Positions 56,049 through 64,000 of a stretch of DNA of 64,000 nt are shown piece by piece. Each line of letters begins with the position of its first letter. Within the stretch, counting starts at the first letter, position 1. The position numbers and the translations under genes were made by a program. The notes under the pieces are model-generated. The model was not told where the DNA came from. It saw only the letters and a list, made by a program, of their open reading frames with translations, and ran no database searches. The stretch is from Ramlibacter ginsenosidimutans (GTDB lineage Bacteria > Pseudomonadota > Gammaproteobacteria > Burkholderiales > Burkholderiaceae_C), in the NCBI RefSeq assembly GCF_016654015.1, contig NZ_JAEPWM010000001.1, positions 992,001 to 1,056,000 on the forward strand, given 5' to 3'.

Positions 56049-56714
56049 CTACTCTGGCGAGCGAAGCAGCATGGCCAGGGCGGTGCCGAGGCCGGCGCCC
56101 ACGAGTTCCGCTGCGATGAACGCTGCCGCACTGGCGGGCGCGATGCCCGCGAAGCTGTCGCTGAACATGCGTCCGATGACGGCCGCAGGATTGGCGAACG
56201 AAGTGCTGGAGGTGAACCAGTAGGCCGCACCGATGTAGGCCGCGACCAGGAAGCTCCCGCGGCCGGCCGGCGCCTGCAGGACCACGAACAGCAAGCCCGC
56301 CGTAGCGACCACTTCCCCCAGCCAGGGGCCCCAGCCGGAACGCACCTTGCTGCTGAACTCGATCACGCTCAGGTCGAACATGGCATTCGCCAGCCACGCC
56401 CCGGCGACACCTCCCAGCACCTGCGCGACGATGTACAGCAGGATGCCGCGCCGCCCGCCCTCGGGCCGGAAGAGCCCGCGGGCGGCCAGCACCAGTGTGA
56501 CAGCCGGATTGAAATGCGCGCCGCTGACGCTCCACAGCGTCTCGATCAGCACCAGCAGCGCGAACACCGTCGCCAAGGTGTTGGCAAGCAGCGCAAGGCC
56601 CGAATTTCCGCCGCTCAGGCGCTCCGCCATGATGCCGGAGCCGATCACGGCGCAGAGCAGCATGGCGGTCCCCACGAACTCCGCGAGCACGGCGGCGCGC
56701 AGCCGATGCTTCAT
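56049..56714 (-). CDS. aquaporin-family channel next to arsC
   Basis: A 221-residue MIP-family channel with six membrane segments. Both pore signatures are intact: NPA at 69-71 (HFNPAVT) and NPA at 175-177 (FANPAAVIGR). The second signature has the Arg of the selectivity filter. The ATG overlaps the arsC stop (ATGA), so it is translationally coupled to arsenate reductase. AqpS-type channels next to ars genes carry arsenite out, so that is the likely role. Water or glycerol transport is the alternative. Confidence 0.85.
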   Translation of the reverse strand: MKHRLRAAVLAEFVGTAMLLCAVIGSGIMAERLSGGNSGLALLANTLATVFALLVLIETLWSVSGAHFNPAVTLVLAARGLFRPEGGRRGILLYIVAQVLGGVAGAWLANAMFDLSVIEFSSKVRSGWGPWLGEVVATAGLLFVVLQAPAGRGSFLVAAYIGAAYWFTSSTSFANPAAVIGRMFSDSFAGIAPASAAAFIAAELVGAGLGTALAMLLRSPE

Positions 56715-57211
56715 CGCGCAGCGAGCTCGCGGGCAGTCTTCTCGATGGAGAGCGGCGTCAGCGCCTCCTGCGGCAACATCAGGAAGAGATCGAGTCGCTG
56801 GCGCATCGCCTGGAGCGTGCGCCGGAACGCTGCCAGCTTCTCCTCGGTCGTGCCCTGCACTTCGGAAGGGTCCGGGTAAGCCCAGTGCGCCGTGGCAGGG
56901 TGCCCGGGCCAATACGGGCAGACCTCCCCGGCAGCGTTGTCGCAGACGGTGATGACGAGGTCCATCTGCGGCGCATCCAGACCTGCGAAGACGTCCCAGC
57001 TCTTGCTGCGCAGGCCGTCGGCCGGCACGCCGGCCTCCCGCAGCACCTGCAGCGCGAGCGGATTCGGCTGCTGGCTCTCGCGCGGGCTGCTGCCTGCGGA
57101 GAACGCCCGGAAGCGCCCCGCGCCGAGGTGATTGAGCAGCGCCTCCGCCAGGATGCTGCGCGCGGAGTTGTGCGTGCAGAGGAACAGGACGTTCAGCGGC
57201 TTCGCGGCCAT
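56711..57211 (-). CDS. arsC: arsenate reductase, low-Mr phosphatase type
   Basis: Reduces arsenate to arsenite with thiol donors. It has 166 residues. The P-loop LCTHNSARS carries the nucleophile Cys12 and Arg18. Two more cysteines, Cys90 and Cys98 (VCDNAAGEVCPYWPG), match the thioredoxin-linked redox pair. The C-terminal extension (about 30 residues) is longer than in Staphylococcus ArsC. No arsR or arsB is visible. It is 118 bases downstream of ssb and reads into the aquaporin gene. Confidence 0.9.
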   Translation of the reverse strand: MAAKPLNVLFLCTHNSARSILAEALLNHLGAGRFRAFSAGSSPRESQQPNPLALQVLREAGVPADGLRSKSWDVFAGLDAPQMDLVITVCDNAAGEVCPYWPGHPATAHWAYPDPSEVQGTTEEKLAAFRRTLQAMRQRLDLFLMLPQEALTPLSIEKTARELAAR

Positions 57212-57329
57212 CCCCGTTCCTTCAGCAGCACGCCTTGCCGTCGTCCTTCGTGCTGCGCCGGCTTCTTCAGCAGTCGCACGCCGCTGGGGGCGTGATGCAC
57301 CCGGCACCTTGGCAGCAAGAACTTCCGCC

Positions 57330-57836
57330 TCAGAACGGGATGTCGTCGTCCATGTCGTCGAAGCCCGACGCCGGCTTCGCAGCACCGCCACCGCCACCCG
57401 AGCGCTGCGCGGCCGCCGGAGCGGGCGCCCGGCTGGGTGCGGCGGCGCGCCGCGGCGCACTGTCGTAGCCGCCGTCGTCACCACCGGGCGAGCCCATGCC
57501 TTCGCGCTTGCCGAGCATCTGCATGGTGTCGGCGCGGATCTCGGTGGCGTACTTCTCGACGCCGTCCTTGTCCGTGTACTTGCGCGTGCGGATGCTGCCT
57601 TCGATGTACACCTGCGAGCCCTTGCGCAGGTACTCGCCGGCGATTTCGGCCAGACGGTCGTTGAAGACGACACGGTGCCACTCGGTGGCTTCCTTCATCT
57701 CGCCGGACTGCTTGTCCTTCCAGCGGTCGGTGGTGGCGATGGTGACGTTGCACACGCGCCCGCCACTGGGGAAGGTGCGCACTTCCGGGTCCTTGCCGAG
57801 GTTGCCGACGATGATGACCTTGTTGACGGATGCCAT
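57330..57836 (-). CDS. ssb: single-stranded DNA-binding protein
   Basis: Coats single-stranded DNA in replication and repair. It has 168 residues. The OB fold begins [20 protein letters not shown], and the acidic C-terminal tip DDDIPF, which recruits partner proteins, is intact. The linker is Gly/Ala/Pro/Arg-rich. It lies 27 bases after the MFS gene on the minus strand. The uvrA/MFS/ssb order is common in Burkholderiales. Confidence 0.97.
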   Translation of the reverse strand: MASVNKVIIVGNLGKDPEVRTFPSGGRVCNVTIATTDRWKDKQSGEMKEATEWHRVVFNDRLAEIAGEYLRKGSQVYIEGSIRTRKYTDKDGVEKYATEIRADTMQMLGKREGMGSPGGDDGGYDSAPRRAAAPSRAPAPAAAQRSGGGGGAAKPASGFDDMDDDIPF

Positions 57837-57863
57837 GGTGCTGTTCCTCTGGGTTTGGGTCGA

Positions 57864-59105
57864 TTATGTCGCCTCGGCTTCGTCGGCGAGAACCTCCTCG
57901 GCCGAATGCCGTGCCTGCGGCGCGCGCATGGGCCAGGCAGCCACCAGCCAGACCAGCATCAGCCCGGCGCAGGCTCCGAACAGCCCCGACAATCCAACGC
58001 TCTTGGCCAGCCAGCCGCCGACCGCCCCGCCGGTGAATGATCCCAGCGATTGCAGTGTGTTGTACACACCGAGCGCAGCACCGCGCGCATGCACCGGTGC
58101 CAGCCGGGAGGCCAGGCTGGGTTGCGTGGCTTCCAGCGTGTTGAAGCCGCAGAAAAAGAGGAACAGCAGCACCGCCAGCAGCGGCAGGCCCGGACGCAGC
58201 GCCGCTTCGGCAAACCCGAGCTGCACCAGCAGCAGCAGGCCGACGGCCGACAGGAACACCGCGCGCAGGTAGCCGCGCCGCTCCAGCGGGAACAGCGCAC
58301 CGCCCATGACGACGAAGGACGCCAGCACCGCCGGCAGGTAGATCCACCAGTGGTGCGCCTTGGCCAGGCCGGCGTCCACCAGCAGGGCGGGGATCGCGAA
58401 CCATATCGCGGTCTGCGTCGCGTGCAGCGCGAAGACGCCGATGTCCAGCCGCAGCAGCGGCCCGTCCTTCAGGACATCCGAGAGCCGCCCGCGCGCGACG
58501 TGCGCCGGGTGCTCGGGGGCCTTCGGCGTCCACCACAGCACCATCGCGATGCACAGCAGCGCCAGCAGCCCGGTCACGACGAACAGCCCGTGCAGTCCGA
58601 TGCGCGCATCGAGCAGGGGCGCGGCGACCAGCGAGATGGCGAAGGTCAGGCCGATGCTGGCGCCCACCAGCGCCATCGACTTGGTGCGCACCGTGTCGCG
58701 GGTGAGGTCGGCCAGCAAGGCGGTGACGGCGGCGGAAACGGCGCCCGCCCCCTGCACGGCGCGGCCGGCGATCAGCCAGGACAGGCTTGGCGCCCAGGCG
58801 GCCAGGAAGCTGCCGGCGGCGAACACCAGCAGCCCGCCGACGATGACCGGCTTGCGGCCCCAGTGGTCGGAGGCAATGCCGTAGGCGATCTGCAGCAGGC
58901 CTTGCGTGAGGCCGTAGATGCCCATGCCGAGCCCGACCAGGGTCGGGTCGGTCCCGCCGGGATAGTGCGCCGCCTCCAGCGCGAACACGGGCAGTACCAG
59001 GAAGAAGCCCAGCATGCGGGCCGCGTAGATCATCGCCAGCGACACGCTGGCGCGCCGCTCGAGCGGGGTCATGCGGGCGGCGGAGGATTTGGAGGGGGCA
59101 GTCAC
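57864..59105 (-). CDS. MFS transporter, 12-TM type
   Basis: A transporter of about 413 residues with twelve hydrophobic segments. MFS signatures are [16 protein letters not shown] (loop 2-3) and [16 protein letters not shown]. Its substrate is unknown; its close neighbours are YceL-like drug exporters. Start choice is uncertain: GTG at 59105 (VTAPSKSS) is chosen, with ATG at 59072 (MTPLERRAS) or 59144 as alternatives. It is divergent from uvrA and followed by ssb. Confidence 0.82.
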   Translation of the reverse strand: MTAPSKSSAARMTPLERRASVSLAMIYAARMLGFFLVLPVFALEAAHYPGGTDPTLVGLGMGIYGLTQGLLQIAYGIASDHWGRKPVIVGGLLVFAAGSFLAAWAPSLSWLIAGRAVQGAGAVSAAVTALLADLTRDTVRTKSMALVGASIGLTFAISLVAAPLLDARIGLHGLFVVTGLLALLCIAMVLWWTPKAPEHPAHVARGRLSDVLKDGPLLRLDIGVFALHATQTAIWFAIPALLVDAGLAKAHHWWIYLPAVLASFVVMGGALFPLERRGYLRAVFLSAVGLLLLVQLGFAEAALRPGLPLLAVLLFLFFCGFNTLEATQPSLASRLAPVHARGAALGVYNTLQSLGSFTGGAVGGWLAKSVGLSGLFGACAGLMLVWLVAAWPMRAPQARHSAEEVLADEAEAT

Positions 59106-59321
59106 GTACGGGTCGTCCGCGCCACCGGGCGCAAAACCCCGCATTTTCAGGCATGCCGGGACCCGCTGCCCGGAACCGGTGATCGCACTGCCGCGCGCGG
59201 ATCGTCCACGAAGCCGATCTGGACCGCATCCCAGCGGCCCGGCGCGCGTAGCTGTGCGGGCACGCTGCACGTGGCCGGCCTTCCCCGTATCATCGAGAGT
59301 TCCCCTGGACACGCGCCCACC

Positions 59322-62213
59322 TTGAACGACAGCACCGACGGCAAGTACCTGCACGAGGCCCTGGGCCAGCGGATCAGCATCCGCGGGGCGCGGACGCACA
59401 ACCTCAAGAACATCGATCTCGACCTGCCGCGCTACCGGCTGGTGGTGATCACGGGCCTGTCCGGCTCGGGCAAGTCCTCGCTCGCCTTCGACACGCTGTA
59501 TGCGGAAGGCCAGCGGCGCTACGTCGAGAGCCTGTCGGCATACGCGCGCCAGTTCCTGCAGCTGATGGACAAGCCCGACGTGGACGTGATCGAGGGCCTC
59601 TCGCCCGCGATCGCCATCGAGCAGAAGGCCACCAGCCACAATCCGCGCTCCACCGTCGGCACGGTGACCGAGATCCACGACTACCTGCGCCTGCTGTTCG
59701 CGCGCGCCGGCACGCCCTACTGCCCCATCCACGACATCCCGCTGCAGGCCCAGACCGTCTCGCAGATGGTGGACGCCGTACTCGCGCTGCCCGAGGACAC
59801 GCGGCTGATGGTGCTGGCGCCGGTGGCACGCGAGCGCAAGGGCGAGTTCACCGAGCTGTTCGCGGAGATGCAGGGCCAGGGCTACGTGCGCTTCCGCGTT
59901 GCCGGCGAGCTGTACGAATACGAGAACCTGCCCAAGCTGAAGAAGGCCGAGAAGCACGACATCGACGTGGTGGTCGATCGGCTGAAGGTGCGCCCCGACG
60001 TGCAGCAGCGGCTGGCCGAAAGTTTCGAGGCCGCGCTGCGCCTGGCCGACGGGCGCGCGGTTGCGGTGGAGATGGAGAGCGGCCGCGAGCACGTGTTCAA
60101 CGCCAAGTTCGCCTGCCCCATCTGCCACTACTCCATCGCCGAACTGGAGCCGCGGCTGTTCTCGTTCAACTCGCCGGTGGGCGCGTGCCCGCGCTGCGAC
60201 GGCATCGGGACGATGGAGTTCTTCGACCCGCAGCGCGTGGTCGCCTTTCCCGAGCTCTCCATCGCGGGCGGCGCGATCAAGGGCTGGGACCGGCGCAACC
60301 CCTACTACTTCTCGCTGGTCGAGAGCCTGGCGCGGCACTACAAGTTCAGCGTGGACGCGCCCTTCCAGGAGCTGGCGCCGCACATCCGCAAGGCGGTGCT
60401 GTACGGCTCCGGCGAGGAGGAGATCCGCTTCAACTACGCGCTGGAGTCGGGGCCGTCGGCCGGCCGGCGCGTGAGCAAGAAGCATCCCTGGGAAGGCATC
60501 ATCCCCAGCATGGAGCGACGCTACCGCGAGACCGATTCGGCGGCGGTGCGCGAGGAGCTCGCCCGTTACCGCAGCCTGCAGCCCTGCCCCGAATGCGACG
60601 GCACGCGCCTGCGCAGCGAGGCGCGCCACGTGCGCCTGGGCGAAGCGCCCCACTACCGCGCGATCTTCGAGATCGGGCACATGACGCTGCGCGAGTGCCA
60701 GCAGTGGTTCGAGGACCTCGAACTGCACGGCGCCAAGGCGGAGATCGCGGACAAGGTGGTGCGCGAGATCGGCAACCGCCTGCGCTTCCTGAACGACGTG
60801 GGCCTGACCTACCTGAGCCTCGACCGCAGCGCCGAGACGCTCTCCGGCGGCGAGGCGCAGCGCATCCGGCTCGCGTCGCAGATCGGCTCCGGGCTTACCG
60901 GCGTGATGTACGTGCTGGACGAGCCGAGCATCGGACTGCACCAGCGCGACAACGACCGCCTGATCGGCACCTTGCAGCACCTGCGCGACCTGGGCAACAG
61001 CGTGCTGGTGGTGGAACACGACGAGGACATGATCCGCGCCGCCGACTACGTGGTGGACATGGGCCCGGGCGCCGGCATCCACGGCGGCGAGGTGGTGGCG
61101 CAGGGCACGCCGGCCGAAGTGCTGGCCGATCCGCGCTCCCTGACCGGCCAGTACCTGTCGGGCGCGCTGAAGATCCCGGTGCCGGGCAAGCGCAACCGGC
61201 TGGGCGAGCAGGTCGACCCGCAGGTGATCCGGATCGTCGGCGCCTCGGGCAACAACCTCAAGAACGTCAGCGTGGACATCCCCGTGGGCCTGCTCACCTG
61301 CGTCACCGGCGTATCCGGATCCGGCAAGTCCACCCTCGTGAACGACACGCTCTATGCGGCGGTGGCGCGCGAGCTCTATCGCGCGCACGAGGAGCCCGCG
61401 CCGCACGAGTCGATCGAGGGCATCGAGCACTTCGACAAGGTGATCAACGTCGACCAGTCGCCCATCGGCCGGACGCCGCGCAGCAACCCCGCCACCTACA
61501 CGGGCCTGTTCACGCCCATCCGCGACCTGATGGCGGAAACGGCGACGGCCAAGGAACGCGGCTACGGCCCGGGCCGCTTCTCCTTCAACGTGGCGGGTGG
61601 CCGCTGCGAGGCGTGCCAGGGCGACGGGGTGGTGAAGGTGGAGATGCACTTCCTGCCCGACGTGTACGTGCCCTGCGACGTCTGCCGCGGCCAGCGCTAC
61701 AACCGCGAGACCCTGGAAGTGCAGTGGAAGGGCCGCAACATCGCGCAGATCCTCGACATGACGGTGGAGGACGCCTACGAGTTCCTGAAGCCGGTGCCCG
61801 CGATCGCGCGCAAGCTGCACACGCTGATCGAGGTCGGCCTCTCGTACATCAAGCTCGGCCAGTCGGCGACCACGCTGTCGGGCGGCGAAGCCCAGCGGGT
61901 GAAGCTCGCGCTCGAACTCTCCAAGCGCGACACCGGCCGCACGCTCTACATCCTGGACGAGCCCACCACGGGGCTGCACTTCGCGGACATCGACCTGCTG
62001 CTGAAGGTGCTGCACCAGTTGCGCGACGCCGGCAACACCATCGTCGTCATCGAGCACAACCTCGACGTAATCAAGACAGCGGACTGGGTCATCGACATGG
62101 GGCCCGAAGGCGGCGACGGCGGCGGTACCGTGGTGGTGGCCGGCACGCCCGAGGAGGTCGCGGCGCACCCGCAGAGCCACACGGGGCATTACCTGAAGCG
62201 CTTCCTCGCCTGA
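59322..62213 (+). CDS. uvrA: excinuclease ABC subunit UvrA
   Basis: DNA damage recognition subunit of nucleotide excision repair. It has 963 residues from a TTG start at 59322 (coding L-N-D-S-T-D-G-K, read as Met). The two ABC modules each have a Walker [10 protein letters not shown] (45-53) and a second, GVSGSGKST. Two LSGGEAQR signatures and zinc-finger cysteines ([22 protein letters not shown]) are visible. No ATG starts the conserved part. A consensus LexA box is not seen in the 216-base gap to the MFS gene; a TATCAT at about 59288 may be a -10. Confidence 0.95.
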   Translation: MNDSTDGKYLHEALGQRISIRGARTHNLKNIDLDLPRYRLVVITGLSGSGKSSLAFDTLYAEGQRRYVESLSAYARQFLQLMDKPDVDVIEGLSPAIAIEQKATSHNPRSTVGTVTEIHDYLRLLFARAGTPYCPIHDIPLQAQTVSQMVDAVLALPEDTRLMVLAPVARERKGEFTELFAEMQGQGYVRFRVAGELYEYENLPKLKKAEKHDIDVVVDRLKVRPDVQQRLAESFEAALRLADGRAVAVEMESGREHVFNAKFACPICHYSIAELEPRLFSFNSPVGACPRCDGIGTMEFFDPQRVVAFPELSIAGGAIKGWDRRNPYYFSLVESLARHYKFSVDAPFQELAPHIRKAVLYGSGEEEIRFNYALESGPSAGRRVSKKHPWEGIIPSMERRYRETDSAAVREELARYRSLQPCPECDGTRLRSEARHVRLGEAPHYRAIFEIGHMTLRECQQWFEDLELHGAKAEIADKVVREIGNRLRFLNDVGLTYLSLDRSAETLSGGEAQRIRLASQIGSGLTGVMYVLDEPSIGLHQRDNDRLIGTLQHLRDLGNSVLVVEHDEDMIRAADYVVDMGPGAGIHGGEVVAQGTPAEVLADPRSLTGQYLSGALKIPVPGKRNRLGEQVDPQVIRIVGASGNNLKNVSVDIPVGLLTCVTGVSGSGKSTLVNDTLYAAVARELYRAHEEPAPHESIEGIEHFDKVINVDQSPIGRTPRSNPATYTGLFTPIRDLMAETATAKERGYGPGRFSFNVAGGRCEACQGDGVVKVEMHFLPDVYVPCDVCRGQRYNRETLEVQWKGRNIAQILDMTVEDAYEFLKPVPAIARKLHTLIEVGLSYIKLGQSATTLSGGEAQRVKLALELSKRDTGRTLYILDEPTTGLHFADIDLLLKVLHQLRDAGNTIVVIEHNLDVIKTADWVIDMGPEGGDGGGTVVVAGTPEEVAAHPQSHTGHYLKRFLA

Positions 62214-62304
62214 TTCGCACCGGCCGGACCTGCCCTCGCCTACAAGCCCGGCGGCGCGCGCGCCCTAGGATGCTCCGAACACAACAGAAACCGGGAGCAC
62301 TGCC

Positions 62305-62562
62305 ATGTCCATCATCACCATGATCATCGTCGGCTTCATCGTGGGCCTGCTCGCCCGCGCGCTGAAGCCGGGCAACGATCGCATGGGCATCATCATGACT
62401 ACCATCGTCGGCATCGTCGGCTCCCTGCTCGCCGGCTGGGTCGGACAGGCGATGGGCTGGTACCGGCCGGGCCAGCCCGCCGGCTGGATCGCCTCGATCC
62501 TCGGCGCGATCGTGCTGCTGGTGATCGTCGCGATGGTCCGCCGTCCGCGGTATTACCGGTAA
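62305..62562 (+). CDS. GlsB/YeaQ/YmgE-family membrane protein
   Basis: An 85-residue protein of the transglycosylase-associated (GlsB/YeaQ/YmgE) stress-response family. Three hydrophobic segments are visible (about 3-18, 29-47 and 60-78) with the family pieces VGLLARALKPG and SLLAGWVGQAMG. It has a GGGAG ribosome binding site. Its function is not well defined; some homologues respond to stress. It is followed by a REP-like repeat and lies 91 bases after uvrA. Confidence 0.85.
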   Translation: MSIITMIIVGFIVGLLARALKPGNDRMGIIMTTIVGIVGSLLAGWVGQAMGWYRPGQPAGWIASILGAIVLLVIVAMVRRPRYYR

Positions 62563-62574
62563 GCGTCCCGCATT

Positions 62575-62664
62575 GCCGGGGTTCGCTGGCGCTCACCGCC
62601 AGCCTACGAAGTCGCGGCGAACGGGGGCGTTCGTAGGCTGGTGGTGAACGAAGTGAACCCCAGC
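62575..62664. repeat. REP-like inverted pair, copy 3, reversed order
   Basis: Here the arms are in the opposite arrangement: a unit ending GCCAGCCTAC (62598-62607 region) comes first, and the unit starting GTAGGCTGG (from 62632) second, ending CGAAGTGAACCCCAGC. The same unit in two topologies indicates mobile single units that pair up. It lies 2 bases from the pyrF stop at 62667, so it may end pyrF transcripts. Confidence 0.75.
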
Positions 62665-62666
62665 GT

Positions 62667-63491
62667 TCAGCCCTTCGCGGCCTCGAGAAGGTCGCGCGTG
62701 CGCAGCGCTTCCCTTCGCGCCGCGTCTGCGAAATCCGCCCCCGACGACGCATACAGGATCGCGCGCGACGAGTTGACGACGATCGGCGCATCCGGGCGCC
62801 AGCCCGCCTTCACCGTCGCCGCCGCATCGCCGCCTTGCGCGCCGACGCCGGGGATCAGCAGGGGCAGCGTCGGCGCGAGCGTCCGCACGCGCTCGATCTC
62901 CGCCGGATAGGTCGCTCCGACGACCAGTCCCAGCTGCCCGTTGAGGTTCCACGGGCCCTGCGCGAGCTGCGCGATGTGCTCGTACAGGAGCGGCTGTCCG
63001 GGCACGGACGCGAGCCGCTGGCTCTGCAAGTCGTCGCCGCCCGGATTCGACGTGCGACACAACAGGAATGCGCCCTTTCCGGAGTACTTCAGGTAAGGCT
63101 GCACCGAGTCGAAGCCCATGAAGGGCGACAGCGTCACTGCGTCCGCATCGTAGCGCTCGAAGGCCTCCTTCGCGTACTGCTCCGCGGTGGAGCCGATGTC
63201 GCCGCGCTTCGCATCCAGGATCACGGGAACGTGCGGAAAACTGGAGCGGATGTGCCGCACGAGCTGTTCGAGCTGCAGCTCCGCGCGATGGGCCGCGAAG
63301 TAGGCGATCTGCGGCTTGAAGGCGATCGCCAGGTCACCGGTCGCATCGACGATGCGGGCGCAGAAATCGAAGATCCGCTGCGCATCCCCCTTCAGCTGCG
63401 CGGGGAAGCGCGTAGGCTCGGGGTCCAGGCCCACGCAGAGCATGGACCGGTTGCGGCCCTGGGCGCCCTGCAGCATCTCGAGGAAGGTCAT
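62667..63491 (-). CDS. pyrF: orotidine-5'-phosphate decarboxylase
   Basis: Last step of UMP synthesis. It has 274 residues and is of the longer type 2 family. The active site is [10 protein letters not shown] with Lys95; the N-terminal region has [15 protein letters not shown] and the C-terminal phosphate site is [10 protein letters not shown]. It is single and divergent from the PAS-domain gene. Its stop is 2 bases from a REP-like repeat. Confidence 0.96.
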   Translation of the reverse strand: MTFLEMLQGAQGRNRSMLCVGLDPEPTRFPAQLKGDAQRIFDFCARIVDATGDLAIAFKPQIAYFAAHRAELQLEQLVRHIRSSFPHVPVILDAKRGDIGSTAEQYAKEAFERYDADAVTLSPFMGFDSVQPYLKYSGKGAFLLCRTSNPGGDDLQSQRLASVPGQPLLYEHIAQLAQGPWNLNGQLGLVVGATYPAEIERVRTLAPTLPLLIPGVGAQGGDAAATVKAGWRPDAPIVVNSSRAILYASSGADFADAARREALRTRDLLEAAKG

Positions 63492-63651
63492 GGCACGATT
63501 CTAGGTTCCGGCCGATCCAGTCTGTACATGGACAAAATCGGACGCCGTCGCGCGACTGCCTTGTTTCACGCAGGCAGACTGTAGGACGCGACCGGATTCG
63601 CAGCTGCGGGCCGAACCTTCCTGCCTGCGCTTTTCCATAATCGGATAACGC

Positions 63652-64000
63652 ATGACTCCGACACTCGCAAGCGAACGCGGCGACGCCGTCGAACAGCGGC
63701 TGCAGCTGCTGATCGAGGCCGTCACCGACTACGGCATCTTCATGCTGGACCCCGAAGGACACATCATGTCCTGGAACACGGGCGCCCAGAAGCTGAAGGG
63801 CTGGCGGCGCGAGGAAATCCTCGGCCAGCATTTCTCCGTGTTCTATCCGCGCGAGGCGGTGGACCGCGGCTGGCCCGACGAGGAGCTGAGGCTCGCGAAG
63901 GCGCGCGGCCGCTTCGAGGACGAGGGCTGGCGCCTGCGCAAGGACGGCACGCGCTTCTGGGCCAACGTGGTGATCACCGCGCTGTACGGCCCGATGGGCG
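63652..64000 (+). CDS. PAS-domain sensory protein, 5' part
   Basis: The gene runs off the window; 116 residues are visible. It starts MTPTLASERGDAVEQRLQLL and then shows a PAS domain: AVTDYGIFMLDPEGHIMSWN (about 24-43), GAQKLKGWRREEILGQHFSVFY, then RLRKDGTRFWANVVITALYG. This is the sensor part of a histidine kinase or diguanylate cyclase; the output domain is outside the window. A CATAAT at about 63636 and a GATAAC at about 63644 lie close to the ATG at 63652, with no ribosome binding site. Confidence 0.75.
   Translation, partial: MTPTLASERGDAVEQRLQLLIEAVTDYGIFMLDPEGHIMSWNTGAQKLKGWRREEILGQHFSVFYPREAVDRGWPDEELRLAKARGRFEDEGWRLRKDGTRFWANVVITALYGPMG

Noticed and set aside
57212..57329. Small gene between ssb and arsC ending DDGKACC
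   Set aside because: The frame is interrupted by a stop only 14 codons upstream; no start or ribosome binding site is present.
59106..59321. LexA box upstream of uvrA
   Set aside because: No CTGT-N8-ACAG site is found in the gap.
57864..62189. 1441-codon minus-strand reading frame across uvrA
   Set aside because: Only its last 413 or so residues (the MFS transporter) look real; the rest is antisense to uvrA, rich in Arg, Ala and His, with no family motif.
1..64000. tRNA, rRNA, IS element or prophage
   Set aside because: No cloverleaf-like sequence, ribosomal RNA segment, transposase or integrase motif was noticed on either strand.

Overview
The window is high-GC chromosomal DNA from a beta-proteobacterium, most likely Burkholderiales and probably a Comamonadaceae member (Ramlibacter or Variovorax relatives). 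The evidence is gene content and order: a beta-proteobacterial type gshA, a Bug-type TctC binding protein, divergent bamE/fur, the leuS-lptE-holA order, hpf-ptsN-hprK, and MFS-ssb divergent from uvrA. This is inference; no 16S or tRNA gene is present. I see no IS element, prophage, integrase, CRISPR array, rRNA or tRNA.

Layout. 1-1354: the end of a DHA2 MFS exporter and a class II glutamine amidotransferase. 18830 down to 1351: a long co-directional minus-strand array of bamE, dapB, exbB-exbD, leuS-lptE, a rocD-type aminotransferase, holA, proA, gshA, kup, an SDR / Baeyer-Villiger-type monooxygenase / alpha-beta hydrolase trio, and gshB. 18887-21352: fur, then hprK, ptsN and hpf on the minus strand. 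Upstream of hpf, where rpoN usually sits, are two small genes (56 and 64 codons) with good ribosome binding sites. 22394-27685: corA and a divalent-metal (probably zinc) uptake operon with envelope proteins, a binding protein and a permease, but no ATPase. 27682-34278: mtnN and a complete dipeptide transporter (dppBCDF, with dppA last). 34494-39271: pntA-pntB-fadD.

39476-43586: a membrane metallophosphoesterase, two unknown genes and an exbB-exbD-exbD set. 43642-50582: a Nudix hydrolase, then a tcuR-tcuA-tcuB-aldolase-tctC-2-hydroxyacid dehydrogenase operon, probably for a tricarballylate- or aconitate-like acid. 50617-53704: an HbpS/GlcG-like protein, a proline-alanine-rich protein with a TonB-like N terminus, and mnmA. 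53788-57211: a DUF900-type lipoprotein hydrolase, two hypotheticals, an aquaporin and arsC. 57330-64000: ssb, an MFS transporter, uvrA, a GlsB-like protein, pyrF and the start of a PAS-domain protein.

Two dispersed repeat families lie between genes. The first has three copies; its unit starts with GTAG and folds into a hairpin, as REP sequences do. The second has four copies of a long imperfect palindrome built from CGCAGAGGnCGCAAA-like blocks, three of them in and around the dpp operon. The strongest leads are the ATPase-less metal operon, the two small genes in the usual rpoN position, the two repeat families and the extended tcu operon.
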